Position numbers and translations under genes: made by a program. This document shows, piece by piece, positions 57,331 to 64,000 of a stretch of 64,000 nt of DNA. Each line of letters opens with the position of its first letter. The stretch's first letter is position 1. Below the pieces are notes generated by a model. The model had not been told where the DNA came from. It searched no databases and was given only the letters and a program-made list of their open reading frames with translations. Source of the DNA: Bacillota bacterium (GTDB lineage: Bacteria > Bacillota > Clostridia > Lachnospirales > Lachnospiraceae); the NCBI GenBank assembly GCA_023398375.1, contig JAEWSH010000128.1, positions 1 through 64,000 of the forward strand, given 5' to 3'.

Positions 57331-58818
57331 ATGGAGATCTTATATAGAAGTACAAGAAGTGAAAAAACAAAAGTAAAGGCTTCAGAAGCGATTTTAAAAG
57401 GACTGGCAGATGATGGCGGTTTGTTTGTTCCGGATTCGATTCCTACACTGGACAAGACTTTGGAAGAATTGTCTGGTATGTCTTATCAGGAAGTTGCATA
57501 TGAAGTTATGAAGCTGTTTTTAACTGATTTTACGGAAAAAGAGTTAAAAAGTTGTATTGATCGTGCTTATGATTCAAAATTTGATACGGCATCAGTAGCG
57601 CCAATTGCAGGTAAGAAAAATCCTTACTATTTAGAATTATTCCATGGTGCAACAATTGCATTTAAAGATATGGCGTTGTCTATTTTGCCGCATTTAATGA
57701 TTACTTCGGCGAAGAAGAATCAGGCGAAAAATGATATCGTTATATTAACGGCTACTTCAGGAGATACCGGTAAAGCCGCACTTGCTGGCTTTGCAGATGT
57801 GGAAGGAACTAAAATTATTGTATTTTATCCAAAGAATGGTGTTAGCCCAATTCAGGAAAAGCAGATGGTGACACAAAAGGGAAAGAACACTTTTGTAGTA
57901 GGTATTCATGGAAACTTTGATGATGCACAGACAGGTGTTAAAAATTTGTTCGGAGATAAAGAACTTGCTGAAGAAATGAATCAAAAAGGGTATCAATTTT
58001 CTTCCGCTAATTCTATTAATATCGGAAGACTGGTACCGCAAGTAGTATATTACGTTTATGCCTATGTACAGCTGCTGCAAAAAGGTGAGATACAGAGTGG
58101 TGATAAAATTAATGTAGTTGTTCCAACAGGCAACTTTGGTAACATTCTTGCTGGTTTTTATGCAAAGAATATGGGAGTTCCGATCGATAAACTTATTTGT
58201 GCTTCCAATGATAATAAGGTACTCTATGATTTCTTTACAACAGGTACCTATGATAGAAACAGAGAGTTTGTGTTAACAACATCCCCATCTATGGATATCT
58301 TGATTTCCAGTAATCTGGAACGCTTGATTTATCGTATTGCTGGTAATGATGCAAGACAAAATGCAGCTTTTATGAGTGCACTTACAAAAGACGGTAAATA
58401 TAATATTACGGATGAAATGAAAAATCAACTCAAAGATTTTTATGGAAATTATGCATCAGAGGCTGAGACAGGCTTTATGATCAGTGAATTATATAAAGAA
58501 GAAGGATATGTAATTGATACCCATACTGCAGTTGCTGCCGCCGTTTATAAAAAGTATGTAAAAGATACAAATGACACGAAAAAGACAGTCATTGTATCTA
58601 CAGCAAGTCCGTACAAATTTGGAAGAAGCGTAATGACATCAATTGATGAAAAGTACGGTTCGTTCTCGGACTTTGAGCTTATTGATGAGCTTGAGAAAAT
58701 ATCAAAAGTGAAAATACCTAATGCAATTGAAGAAATCAGAACCACTCCGGTACTTCATGATTATGTTTGTGAAAAAGATCAAATGAAGGCCGCTGTAAAC
58801 AAATTTTTAGGAATATAG
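57331..58818 (+). CDS. thrC: Threonine synthase
   Basis: A 495-residue PLP enzyme converting O-phosphohomoserine to threonine. The PLP lysine is in F-H-G-A-T-I-A-F-K-D-M-A near residue 112, and T-A-T-S-G-D-T-G-K near residue 140 and V-P-T-G-N-F-G-N-I near residue 264 are the typical PLP-phosphate sites. The N-terminal Y-R-S-T-R and the length match the long-form (fungal/clostridial-like) threonine synthases. It is monocistronic by position, with its own promoter. Confidence 0.96.
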   Translation: MEILYRSTRSEKTKVKASEAILKGLADDGGLFVPDSIPTLDKTLEELSGMSYQEVAYEVMKLFLTDFTEKELKSCIDRAYDSKFDTASVAPIAGKKNPYYLELFHGATIAFKDMALSILPHLMITSAKKNQAKNDIVILTATSGDTGKAALAGFADVEGTKIIVFYPKNGVSPIQEKQMVTQKGKNTFVVGIHGNFDDAQTGVKNLFGDKELAEEMNQKGYQFSSANSINIGRLVPQVVYYVYAYVQLLQKGEIQSGDKINVVVPTGNFGNILAGFYAKNMGVPIDKLICASNDNKVLYDFFTTGTYDRNREFVLTTSPSMDILISSNLERLIYRIAGNDARQNAAFMSALTKDGKYNITDEMKNQLKDFYGNYASEAETGFMISELYKEEGYVIDTHTAVAAAVYKKYVKDTNDTKKTVIVSTASPYKFGRSVMTSIDEKYGSFSDFELIDELEKISKVKIPNAIEEIRTTPVLHDYVCEKDQMKAAVNKFLGI

Positions 58819-58865
58819 AAATGTTAAAAGTACATGTAAATCATAGAAGAAAGGATACATAACAT

Positions 58866-59216
58866 ATGTCAGAATCTTTTCCAATTTTTGATATTATTAT
58901 TTTATGCGGAGGTATTTATCTATTGTATTCTGCAATCGGAATGGTTTCAAAAGGCACAATTCCAGGTATTTTATTAAGTAAGGGAATGGAACTAACAAAA
59001 GAGGCAGATATTCCGGGATTTGTTCACGCAATGACAGTGCCGACAATCGTAATGGGAATTTGTGCAGTCATATCAGGGGGATTAGGGATAGCATGTAAAT
59101 ATGTATCCGGTTTAGATACATTGCAATTTATTATTCTTATTCTTTCCTTTGTATTACTAATAGCATATGGTTATGTGGATGTGCGTGCACAAAAAAAATA
59201 CTTAAATATCAAATAG
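58866..59216 (+). CDS. Small hypothetical membrane protein
   Basis: A 116-residue protein with three hydrophobic segments (about residues 8-28, 52-75 and 83-104) and a charged C-terminal tail. It has no recognisable motif. The second helix contains glycine-rich M-G-I-C-A-V-I-S-G-G-L-G-I. It starts 47 bp after thrC, in the same direction, and may be co-transcribed. The SD site (GAAAGG) is 12 bases from the ATG, somewhat long. Function unknown. Confidence 0.7.
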   Translation: MSESFPIFDIIILCGGIYLLYSAIGMVSKGTIPGILLSKGMELTKEADIPGFVHAMTVPTIVMGICAVISGGLGIACKYVSGLDTLQFIILILSFVLLIAYGYVDVRAQKKYLNIK

Positions 59217-59230
59217 AATGGACAGTTTGT

Positions 59231-59270
59231 AAAGCTTTGGAGAGTTTATTTCCAAAGCTTTTTTATTTTT
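59231..59270 (+). terminator. Terminator after the small membrane protein gene
   Basis: AAAGCTTTGGA pairs with TCCAAAGCTTT around a nine-base loop, followed by a T-rich tail. Confidence 0.9.
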
Positions 59271-59337
59271 AGCAATGAAAGAGACAGCGGTACCGTTTAT
59301 TGTTCTGTGTACGAAAAAAGTGTTTTTTTATGTGCGG

Positions 59338-59373
59338 ATGGCCAATTGCCCATAGGAGAAGAAAGGATATAAT
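59338..59373 (+). promoter_or_regulatory. Promoter and palindrome of the aldolase gene
   Basis: TTGCCC (59346-59351) and TATAAT (59368-59373) are spaced by 16 bp. ATGGCCAATTGCCCAT (59338-59353) is a near palindrome covering the -35 box and may be an operator. Confidence 0.5.
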
Positions 59374-59418
59374 AAATGGAGTAGACATTAACGCTGATTA
59401 TGTGAGGTAAAAAGGGTC

Positions 59419-60057
59419 ATGAAAATGAAAAAAATGGATGTAACCAGAAGAATGTATGAAGTAGGAGCATTGGCTATTGTTAGGGCAGAGACACTGGAAC
59501 GTGCTTCTGAAATTGCAGATGGCTGTATCAAAGGCGGAGTCCCGGTTATGGAAATGAGTTATACATTGAACAATGCAGGAGAAATCATTGAAGGCTTATC
59601 CCAAAAATATGGCGATACACTTTGCGTGGGAGCAGGTACAGTGCTGGATGCGGAAACAGCAAGACATGCTGTACTTCATGGTGCTCAGTTTATCATAGCA
59701 CCTACCTATAATGAAGAGGTTGCCAGAGTATGCAACCGTTATCAGATTCCATATGCACCAGGATGCACAAGTCTGACAGAAGCTGTAAATGCTTTAAGTA
59801 TAGGAGCTGCTTTTATTAAGGCATTCCCTATTTCTGATTTTTATGGTCCTAAACTGGTAAAGGTCTTCAAAACACCGATTCCGGATATGCCAATTCTTGC
59901 CAGCGGCGGGATTGATTTTAATAATCTGGAAACATGGCTTGACAATGGTGTTGATGTTTGTGGCTTTGGTGGATTACTGACAAAAGGAACCAGCAAAGAA
60001 ATTGCTGACAATGCGACCAAAATTCAGGAAATCATTGCAAGAAAAAGAGTTAAATAA
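59419..60057 (+). CDS. KDPG/KHG-type aldolase
   Basis: A 212-residue class I aldolase of the Eda family, which cleaves 2-keto-3-deoxy-6-phosphogluconate (or related keto acids) to pyruvate and an aldehyde. The glutamate is in V-M-E-M-S-Y-T-L near residue 41, G-A-G-T-V-L near residue 72 is conserved, and the Schiff-base lysine is in A-F-I-K-A-F-P near residue 135, with A-S-G-G-I-D near residue 163 for phosphate binding. It has its own promoter and terminator, 264 bp before the PTS operon. Substrate specificity is not determined by sequence. Confidence 0.9.
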   Translation: MKMKKMDVTRRMYEVGALAIVRAETLERASEIADGCIKGGVPVMEMSYTLNNAGEIIEGLSQKYGDTLCVGAGTVLDAETARHAVLHGAQFIIAPTYNEEVARVCNRYQIPYAPGCTSLTEAVNALSIGAAFIKAFPISDFYGPKLVKVFKTPIPDMPILASGGIDFNNLETWLDNGVDVCGFGGLLTKGTSKEIADNATKIQEIIARKRVK

Positions 60058-60091
60058 AATTTTAATCAGGAAATAAACAGCCCCTCCTTAT

Positions 60092-60135
60092 GAAAATGCA
60101 GTCAGTTAGTATAAACTGTCTGCGTTTTCTTTTTT
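60092..60135 (+). terminator. Terminator after the aldolase gene
   Basis: GAAAATGCAGTCAGTT pairs with AACTGTCTGCGTTTTC (one mismatch) around a six-base loop, followed by six T. Confidence 0.9.
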
Positions 60136-60273
60136 ATATATGTACACAATAACAAAGCAATGCAGAGCGAATGGGAAAAAATGTGCAAAAGCAAGGAAAA
60201 ACAGAAAAATATTGACAGCATATTGTACAACAACACAAAAAACAATTGTTTTTTCAGCCAACAATACATAGCA

Positions 60274-60297
60274 AACGGAAACGGTTTTCGTTATGAT
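60274..60297 (+). promoter_or_regulatory. Operator-like palindrome and -10 box of the PTS operon
   Basis: AACGGAAAC-G-GTTTTCGTT (60274-60292) is a 9+9 palindrome with one mismatch, resembling LacI-family or catabolite operators. TATGAT at 60292-60297 fits a -10 box, so the palindrome overlaps the promoter. It is not a clear match to the CcpA site consensus. The only further -35-like sequence (TTGACA at 60212) is too far away. Confidence 0.5.
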
Positions 60298-60321
60298 ATA
60301 TGCAGGAGGTGAAAAAAGAAG

Positions 60322-60804
60322 ATGAGTATCGTATTAACGAGAGTTGATTTCAGATTAATCCACGGACAGGTAATTACCAGATGGCTTACCCAGTGCCAGA
60401 TTAATGAAATCGTAACGATTGACAGTGTTTTATGCAAAGATGAATTTATGCAGGAAGTATTTAAAATGGCGGCTCCTAAAGGAGTCAAAATTAAAATTCT
60501 GGATGTTGAAGCTGCGGTAAAAGAGCAGCAGGCAGGTGCTTTTGAACAGGATAGAGTTATGATATTGTTCAAAGGAGTAGCAGAATTAAAAAATGCCTGC
60601 AAATCTGGTTTAAAGCTGGAAGAGGTCCAGATCGGCGGACTTGGCGGAGGCCCGGGCAGAAAAGCGGTAAACAATGCAATAACACTTGACCGGACAGACG
60701 CAGATATACTTCTGGATTTGGAAAAAGACGGAATTAAGATTTATTTTCAGACAACACCTGACTATCCGTCAGAAACATTACAAAAAGCAGTTGCAAAATT
60801 ATAA
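60322..60804 (+). CDS. PTS mannose/fructose/sorbose-family IIB component
   Basis: A 160-residue cytoplasmic phosphocarrier. The phosphorylated histidine is in V-D-F-R-L-I-H-G-Q-V near residue 14, the standard site in IIB proteins of the mannose family, and L-G-G-G-P-G-R-K-A-V near residue 112 is conserved. It passes phosphate from IIA to the sugar. The ATG follows AGGAGG. It is the first gene of an operon IIB-IIC-IID-dehydrogenase-isomerase-IIA. Confidence 0.95.
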   Translation: MSIVLTRVDFRLIHGQVITRWLTQCQINEIVTIDSVLCKDEFMQEVFKMAAPKGVKIKILDVEAAVKEQQAGAFEQDRVMILFKGVAELKNACKSGLKLEEVQIGGLGGGPGRKAVNNAITLDRTDADILLDLEKDGIKIYFQTTPDYPSETLQKAVAKL

Positions 60805-60823
60805 ATGAATAGGGGGTTTTACA

Positions 60824-61573
60824 ATGATCTTAAAAGCAGCATTGGTTGGTTTACTTTATTGGATTGCAATGGGACGTGCCAACTACTATTTTTCATTTGC
60901 ATTTCGTAAACCGGTAGTACTTGGGGTATTTATAGGTCTGGTTTTTGGTAATGTACAGGCCGGATTGCTTTATGGGGCAACCATTCAGCTTATGTACATG
61001 GGAGGTATTGAAGCCGGCGGAAACATTCCAAGTGATCAGGGACTTGCAGCATGTATCGCAATTCCTGCAGCTATTGCAGGCGGACTGGATGCTGGTGCGG
61101 CAGTAGCTCTGGCAGTACCTTTTGGAGTTTTAGGAGTTTTAATCAATAATGTAAGACGTACCATTAACTCTTTTTACAACACAAAAGCAGATCAGTTTAT
61201 TGAACGTGAAGAATATGATAAGTTATCCGTATTTTCTTTTGTATTGCCATGGCTGACAAATGGTGTACTTTATTTTACACCGGTATTTCTTACAACCTGG
61301 CTTGGCACAGGAGCTGTACAGGCCTTCATTAATTTCATTCCGACATGGCTGATGAACGGTCTTTCCAATGCAGGTAATATGCTTCCTGCTTTAGGATTTG
61401 CTTTAACACTTGTAGTTATGGGAAAGAAGAAATATCTGCCGTTCTTTGTACTCGGATTTTTCCTGTATGCAATTTTAGGATTCTCTATGTTGACCGGAGC
61501 AGTGCTTGCACTTTGTCTGGCATTGATCGTTTCCATATTTGTTCAGGAAGACACAATGGAGGTTAACGCATGA
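60824..61573 (+). CDS. PTS mannose/fructose/sorbose-family IIC component
   Basis: A 249-residue membrane permease subunit with about seven or eight hydrophobic segments. It contains P-V-V-L-G-V-F-I-G-L-V-F-G near residue 30 and the family block G-A-T-I-Q-L-M-Y-M-G near residue 50. It forms the sugar channel together with IID. The SD site GGGGG precedes the ATG, and it overlaps the next gene by 4 bp. Confidence 0.95.
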   Translation: MILKAALVGLLYWIAMGRANYYFSFAFRKPVVLGVFIGLVFGNVQAGLLYGATIQLMYMGGIEAGGNIPSDQGLAACIAIPAAIAGGLDAGAAVALAVPFGVLGVLINNVRRTINSFYNTKADQFIEREEYDKLSVFSFVLPWLTNGVLYFTPVFLTTWLGTGAVQAFINFIPTWLMNGLSNAGNMLPALGFALTLVVMGKKKYLPFFVLGFFLYAILGFSMLTGAVLALCLALIVSIFVQEDTMEVNA

Positions 61574-62409
61574 GTGAGATAACAGTAACAGAAGAAAAGA
61601 AATCAGTTATTACAAAATGGGATATGGTAAAAGCATGGTTTAAATGGTGTCTTGCAGTAGAAGTACCTGTCAGTTTTGACAGGATGCAAGCTTTGGCATT
61701 TGGTTATTCCATGAATAAAGTTCTGAGAAAACTGTATAAAGATGATCCGGAAGAATTAAAAGCAGCAATGAAAAGACATACTTCCATGTTTAATACAAAC
61801 TGTGACTGGGGAAGCATTATCCATGGTATTACGATTTCTCTGGAAGAGCAGAGAGCCCTTGGAAACGATGTTTCGCCGGAAGTAATTCAGTCTTTGAAAC
61901 TTGGTCTTATGGGACCGTTGGCTGGTATTGGCGATAGTGTGGATCAGGGTATTGTTGCAACGATTCCTCTTGCTATTTTCGTACCAATGGCACTGGAAGG
62001 ATCTGTCGCAGCAGCATTTATACCTGCTCTGATTTATCTGGCCTGGTCTTACGGCTGGTCCTGGTTCTTATTCAGCAAAGGTTATACACTTGGAAAGAAT
62101 GCTGTTCTGGAAATTCTTCATTCCGGAAAAATTAAGAAAGTTATTGACATTGCAAGCATCGTTGGTCTCTTTATGATAGGCTGTCTGTCGGCTTCGTATG
62201 TCAAAGTAGCAACCATACTTACCTATGTGAATTCTACAACTACAGTAGCACTTCAGGACACTCTGGACAGTATTCTGCCAAAGTTTCTGCCGTTCTGTGT
62301 TGTAATGGGTATGTATCTCTACATTACAAAGCGCGGACCGAAATATTTAAGACTGATCTGTTATACAATGGTAATTGCAATTGTATTAACTTTCTTTGGA
62401 CTCATTTAA
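61570..62409 (+). CDS. PTS mannose/fructose/sorbose-family IID component
   Basis: A 279-residue membrane-associated subunit. After a hydrophilic N-terminus with Q-A-L-A-F-G-Y-S-M near residue 39 and H-T-S-M-F-N-T-N near residue 74, it has G-P-L-A-G-I-G-D-S-V-D-Q near residue 116, the hallmark of IID proteins, and hydrophobic helices at the C-terminal half. It overlaps the IIC gene. Together these predict import and phosphorylation of a hexose, hexosamine or sugar acid; the substrate is unknown. Confidence 0.95.
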   Translation: MSEITVTEEKKSVITKWDMVKAWFKWCLAVEVPVSFDRMQALAFGYSMNKVLRKLYKDDPEELKAAMKRHTSMFNTNCDWGSIIHGITISLEEQRALGNDVSPEVIQSLKLGLMGPLAGIGDSVDQGIVATIPLAIFVPMALEGSVAAAFIPALIYLAWSYGWSWFLFSKGYTLGKNAVLEILHSGKIKKVIDIASIVGLFMIGCLSASYVKVATILTYVNSTTTVALQDTLDSILPKFLPFCVVMGMYLYITKRGPKYLRLICYTMVIAIVLTFFGLI

Positions 62410-62421
62410 GGAGATAGACAT

Positions 62422-63354
62422 ATGAAAGTTTTAATTACTCCTCGTGGATTTGCAAATTATGGAGTAGATCTTGTTAAGAAAATGGAAGAGAAAGGCTTGA
62501 CCGTTCATTATAACAATAGCGGAAAAGCGTATGCAAATGATGAATTCCGTGCACTTGCCAAAGATGCAGATGCGATTATAGTAGGCGTGGATGATATGAG
62601 CCGTGAAATGATGGAAGGCTGTCCCAACTTAAAAGCTGTCTGCAAATTCGGAGTGGGAACCGACAATATCGACCTGGATTATGCAAAGGAAAGAGGCATT
62701 TATGTGGGAAGAACTGTTGGCTCCAATTCAAGGGCAGTGGCTGAGCATGTAATTGCCATGATTTTTGCCGAAGCAAAGAATATCTATACAACGCTCAGAG
62801 ACGTAAAAGAGCATCAGTGGAATAAACCTACAGGACGTGAAATAAATGGAAAGACTCTGGGAATTGTTGGTTTTGGTCAGATTGGAAAGTATCTTGCGAC
62901 CTATGCAAACGGATTGGGTATGAACGTATTAGCCTATGATGCATTTGAAATAAAGGACGAGATTGCACTGGAATATCATGTAACAAAAGCATCATTGGAA
63001 GAAATTATTGAAACCAGTGATTATATTTCACTGCACGTTCCGCTTCTGGATTCTACAAGAAATATGATTTCAGAAAAAGAATTCAAGAAAATGAAACAGG
63101 ATGCCTGTCTTATTAATGCAGCAAGAGGCGGAATTGTAGATGAGAAAGCTTTGTATAATGCGTTGGTAAAGAAAGAAATTCGTTCAGCCTGCTTTGATGT
63201 ATATAGTACAGAGCCTCCCGAAAAGGATGACCCACTGGTAGCACTTGATAATTTTCTACTGACGCCGCATACGGCAGCAAGATCCAAAGAATCGGAAAGA
63301 AGAACCTGTGAGATGTCCAGCGAGATTATTGTAAAACAACTGTTAGGAGAATGA
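62422..63354 (+). CDS. D-2-hydroxyacid dehydrogenase (PGDH-like)
   Basis: A 310-residue NAD-dependent dehydrogenase of the D-isomer 2-hydroxyacid family. The nucleotide-binding loop V-G-F-G-Q-I-G is near residue 150. Catalytic residues are visible: Arg in N-A-A-R-G-G near residue 235, Glu in S-T-E-P-P near residue 264, and His in L-T-P-H-T-A-A near residue 282. There is no ACT domain, so it is not a standard SerA. In this operon it should act on a hydroxyacid derived from the imported sugar. SD site AAGGAGA, 12 bp after IID. Confidence 0.93.
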   Translation: MKVLITPRGFANYGVDLVKKMEEKGLTVHYNNSGKAYANDEFRALAKDADAIIVGVDDMSREMMEGCPNLKAVCKFGVGTDNIDLDYAKERGIYVGRTVGSNSRAVAEHVIAMIFAEAKNIYTTLRDVKEHQWNKPTGREINGKTLGIVGFGQIGKYLATYANGLGMNVLAYDAFEIKDEIALEYHVTKASLEEIIETSDYISLHVPLLDSTRNMISEKEFKKMKQDACLINAARGGIVDEKALYNALVKKEIRSACFDVYSTEPPEKDDPLVALDNFLLTPHTAARSKESERRTCEMSSEIIVKQLLGE

Positions 63355-63355
63355 C

Positions 63356-63979
63356 ATGAATCAGTATTTGGAATCTTTTGTCGACAGCAGCAGAGAAGAA
63401 TTTGAAAAAAACTGCAGGCAGATCGATTATAAAGCGATTGAAAAAGCAGCAGATATTATTATGAAAAGTGAAGCAAGAGATGGAAGAGTTCATGTAACCG
63501 GAATTGGAAAACCGGGACATGTAGCAGGGTATGTAGCCTCCCTGCTCTCCAGTACCGGCACCAGTGCCTATGAACTGCATGGAACGGAAGCAGTTCATGG
63601 GTCCAGTGGCCAGGTAAAATCAGGAGATGTGGTAATTGCCATATCAAACAGTGGAGAAACAACAGAATTAAAGACAACGATAGAAACCCTGATTTCTAAT
63701 GGGGCCTCAATCATCAGCTGTACCGGGAATCCGAAATCCTGGCTTGCCAGACATTCGGAAATATGCCTGGTTGCTCATGTAGATAAAGAAGGAGATACTT
63801 TGAATAAGCCCCCAAGAGCATCCATTCTATCTGAAATTTTTATACTTCAGAGTCTCAGCGTCGTATTACAGGAAAGAAAAGAACTGAATTTAAATCAGTA
63901 TGTAAAATGGCATCCGGGAGGAAGTCTTGGAAAGGGTATTCGGGAAGAACAGAAAGGAAAATGCGGATGTCAGGTTTAA
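63356..63979 (+). CDS. SIS-domain phosphosugar isomerase
   Basis: A 207-residue SIS-fold protein of the KpsF/GutQ type without the CBS pair. The SIS motif V-T-G-I-G-K-P-G-H-V-A near residue 48 and A-I-S-N-S-G-E-T-T-E near residue 102 hold the phosphosugar-binding serines; H-P-G-G-S-L-G-K near the end completes it. A likely role is aldose-ketose isomerisation of the PTS product. The tail has C-G-C. SD site TAGGAGA is in the end of the dehydrogenase gene, 1 bp apart. It overlaps the IIA gene that follows. Confidence 0.88.
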   Translation: MNQYLESFVDSSREEFEKNCRQIDYKAIEKAADIIMKSEARDGRVHVTGIGKPGHVAGYVASLLSSTGTSAYELHGTEAVHGSSGQVKSGDVVIAISNSGETTELKTTIETLISNGASIISCTGNPKSWLARHSEICLVAHVDKEGDTLNKPPRASILSEIFILQSLSVVLQERKELNLNQYVKWHPGGSLGKGIREEQKGKCGCQV

Positions 63980-64000
63980 ATATTATTGTAGCAACTCACG
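63967..64000 (+). CDS. PTS mannose-family IIA component, 5' end only
   Basis: The last 34 bases open a new frame: ATG at 63967 begins M-S-G-L-N-I-I-V-A-T-H, overlapping the isomerase gene by 13 bp. The I-I-V-A-T-H pattern is the N-terminal beta strand and phosphorylated histidine of mannose-family IIA proteins, the subunit otherwise missing from this operon. The gene is cut by the window end; only 11 codons are visible, so the assignment rests on this short motif plus context. Confidence 0.65.
   Translation, partial: MSGLNIIVATH

Noticed and set aside
60274..60292. CcpA catabolite-responsive site before the PTS operon
   Set aside because: The palindrome has a single central base and several mismatches to the even-centred consensus. 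It is listed as an unassigned operator instead.
1..64000. CRISPR array, prophage, IS transposase, tRNA or rRNA genes
   Set aside because: No regularly spaced repeats, transposase or integrase motifs, or cloverleaf sequences were recognised on either strand. A tRNAscan or profile search would be decisive.

Overview
The window is chromosomal DNA of an anaerobic, low-GC, spore-forming Firmicute, most probably a gut-type Lachnospiraceae. This is inferred from the mix of a complete anaerobic (cbi-type) cobalamin pathway, a clostridial six-gene Rnf complex, a Na+-pumping biotin decarboxylase, a glycyl-radical enzyme, a SleB-type cell-wall hydrolase, a FabV/Ter-type enoyl reductase and a mannose-family PTS. 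Shine-Dalgarno sites are strong, genes are closely packed, and no rRNA, tRNA, transposase, phage gene or CRISPR array was seen. No gene-free stretch exceeds 300 bases.

Layout. 1-11060 is a mixed accessory region: a structured leader with a DUF3793 protein and flavodoxin, a DeoR-type regulator with a YczE/YitT-like membrane protein, a TfoX-C protein, a secreted metallo-beta-lactamase-fold lipoprotein, FabV/Ter, an AraC regulator with an EamA exporter, tandem DUF3298-like lipoproteins, and a serine beta-lactamase-fold hydrolase. 11112-27928 is a near-complete cobalamin cluster: cbiK, cbiL (inverted), cbiD, F, G, H, a cbiJ-cbiE-cbiT fusion, cbiA, cobT, cobU, cobS, a CobU-like paralogue, cobC, cbiB, cobD, cbiP and cbiC. 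It leads from sirohydrochlorin to cobalamin, without a visible cobalt transporter, adenosyltransferase or cobalamin riboswitch. 27962-29290 holds Maf and a flavin reductase-like protein.

29569-34955 encodes a Na+-translocating biotin-dependent decarboxylase with two different carboxyltransferase subunits (methylmalonyl-CoA type and oxaloacetate/pyruvate type), one biotin carrier, one membrane pump and a lipoprotein-like gamma subunit. 35033-43061 holds a DUF1622 protein, a TetR regulator with a clear operator, an RpiR regulator, an HI0933-like flavoprotein, cmk, ispH, a four-S1 protein, a lone CheR and a YprB-like nuclease. 43268-48283 is rnfCDGEAB. The Rnf complex, the Na+ decarboxylase and the nearby ApbE flavin transferase form a consistent ion-gradient energy module.

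48289-48457 is a non-coding element with 12-bp perfect terminal inverted repeats. After udk comes the most unusual locus (49194-53087): a glycyl-radical enzyme whose active-site motif is Gly-Cys-Val-Val-Pro instead of the Cys-x-Glu of characterised eliminases, a compact activase with no ferredoxin-like insert, and an XRE-cupin regulator, with a palindrome between the -35 and -10 boxes. 53098-59216 holds ApbE, a GH25 lysozyme, an AP2/degenerate-HNH/AP2 protein, a SleB hydrolase, ThrC and a small membrane protein. 59419-64000 holds a KDPG-type aldolase and a PTS operon (IIB, IIC, IID, 2-hydroxyacid dehydrogenase, SIS isomerase, and the start of IIA cut by the window end).

Two families of short dispersed palindromic repeats, three copies each, run through the window. 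One supplies a stop codon, and the other appears to supply ribosome-binding sites and start codons.
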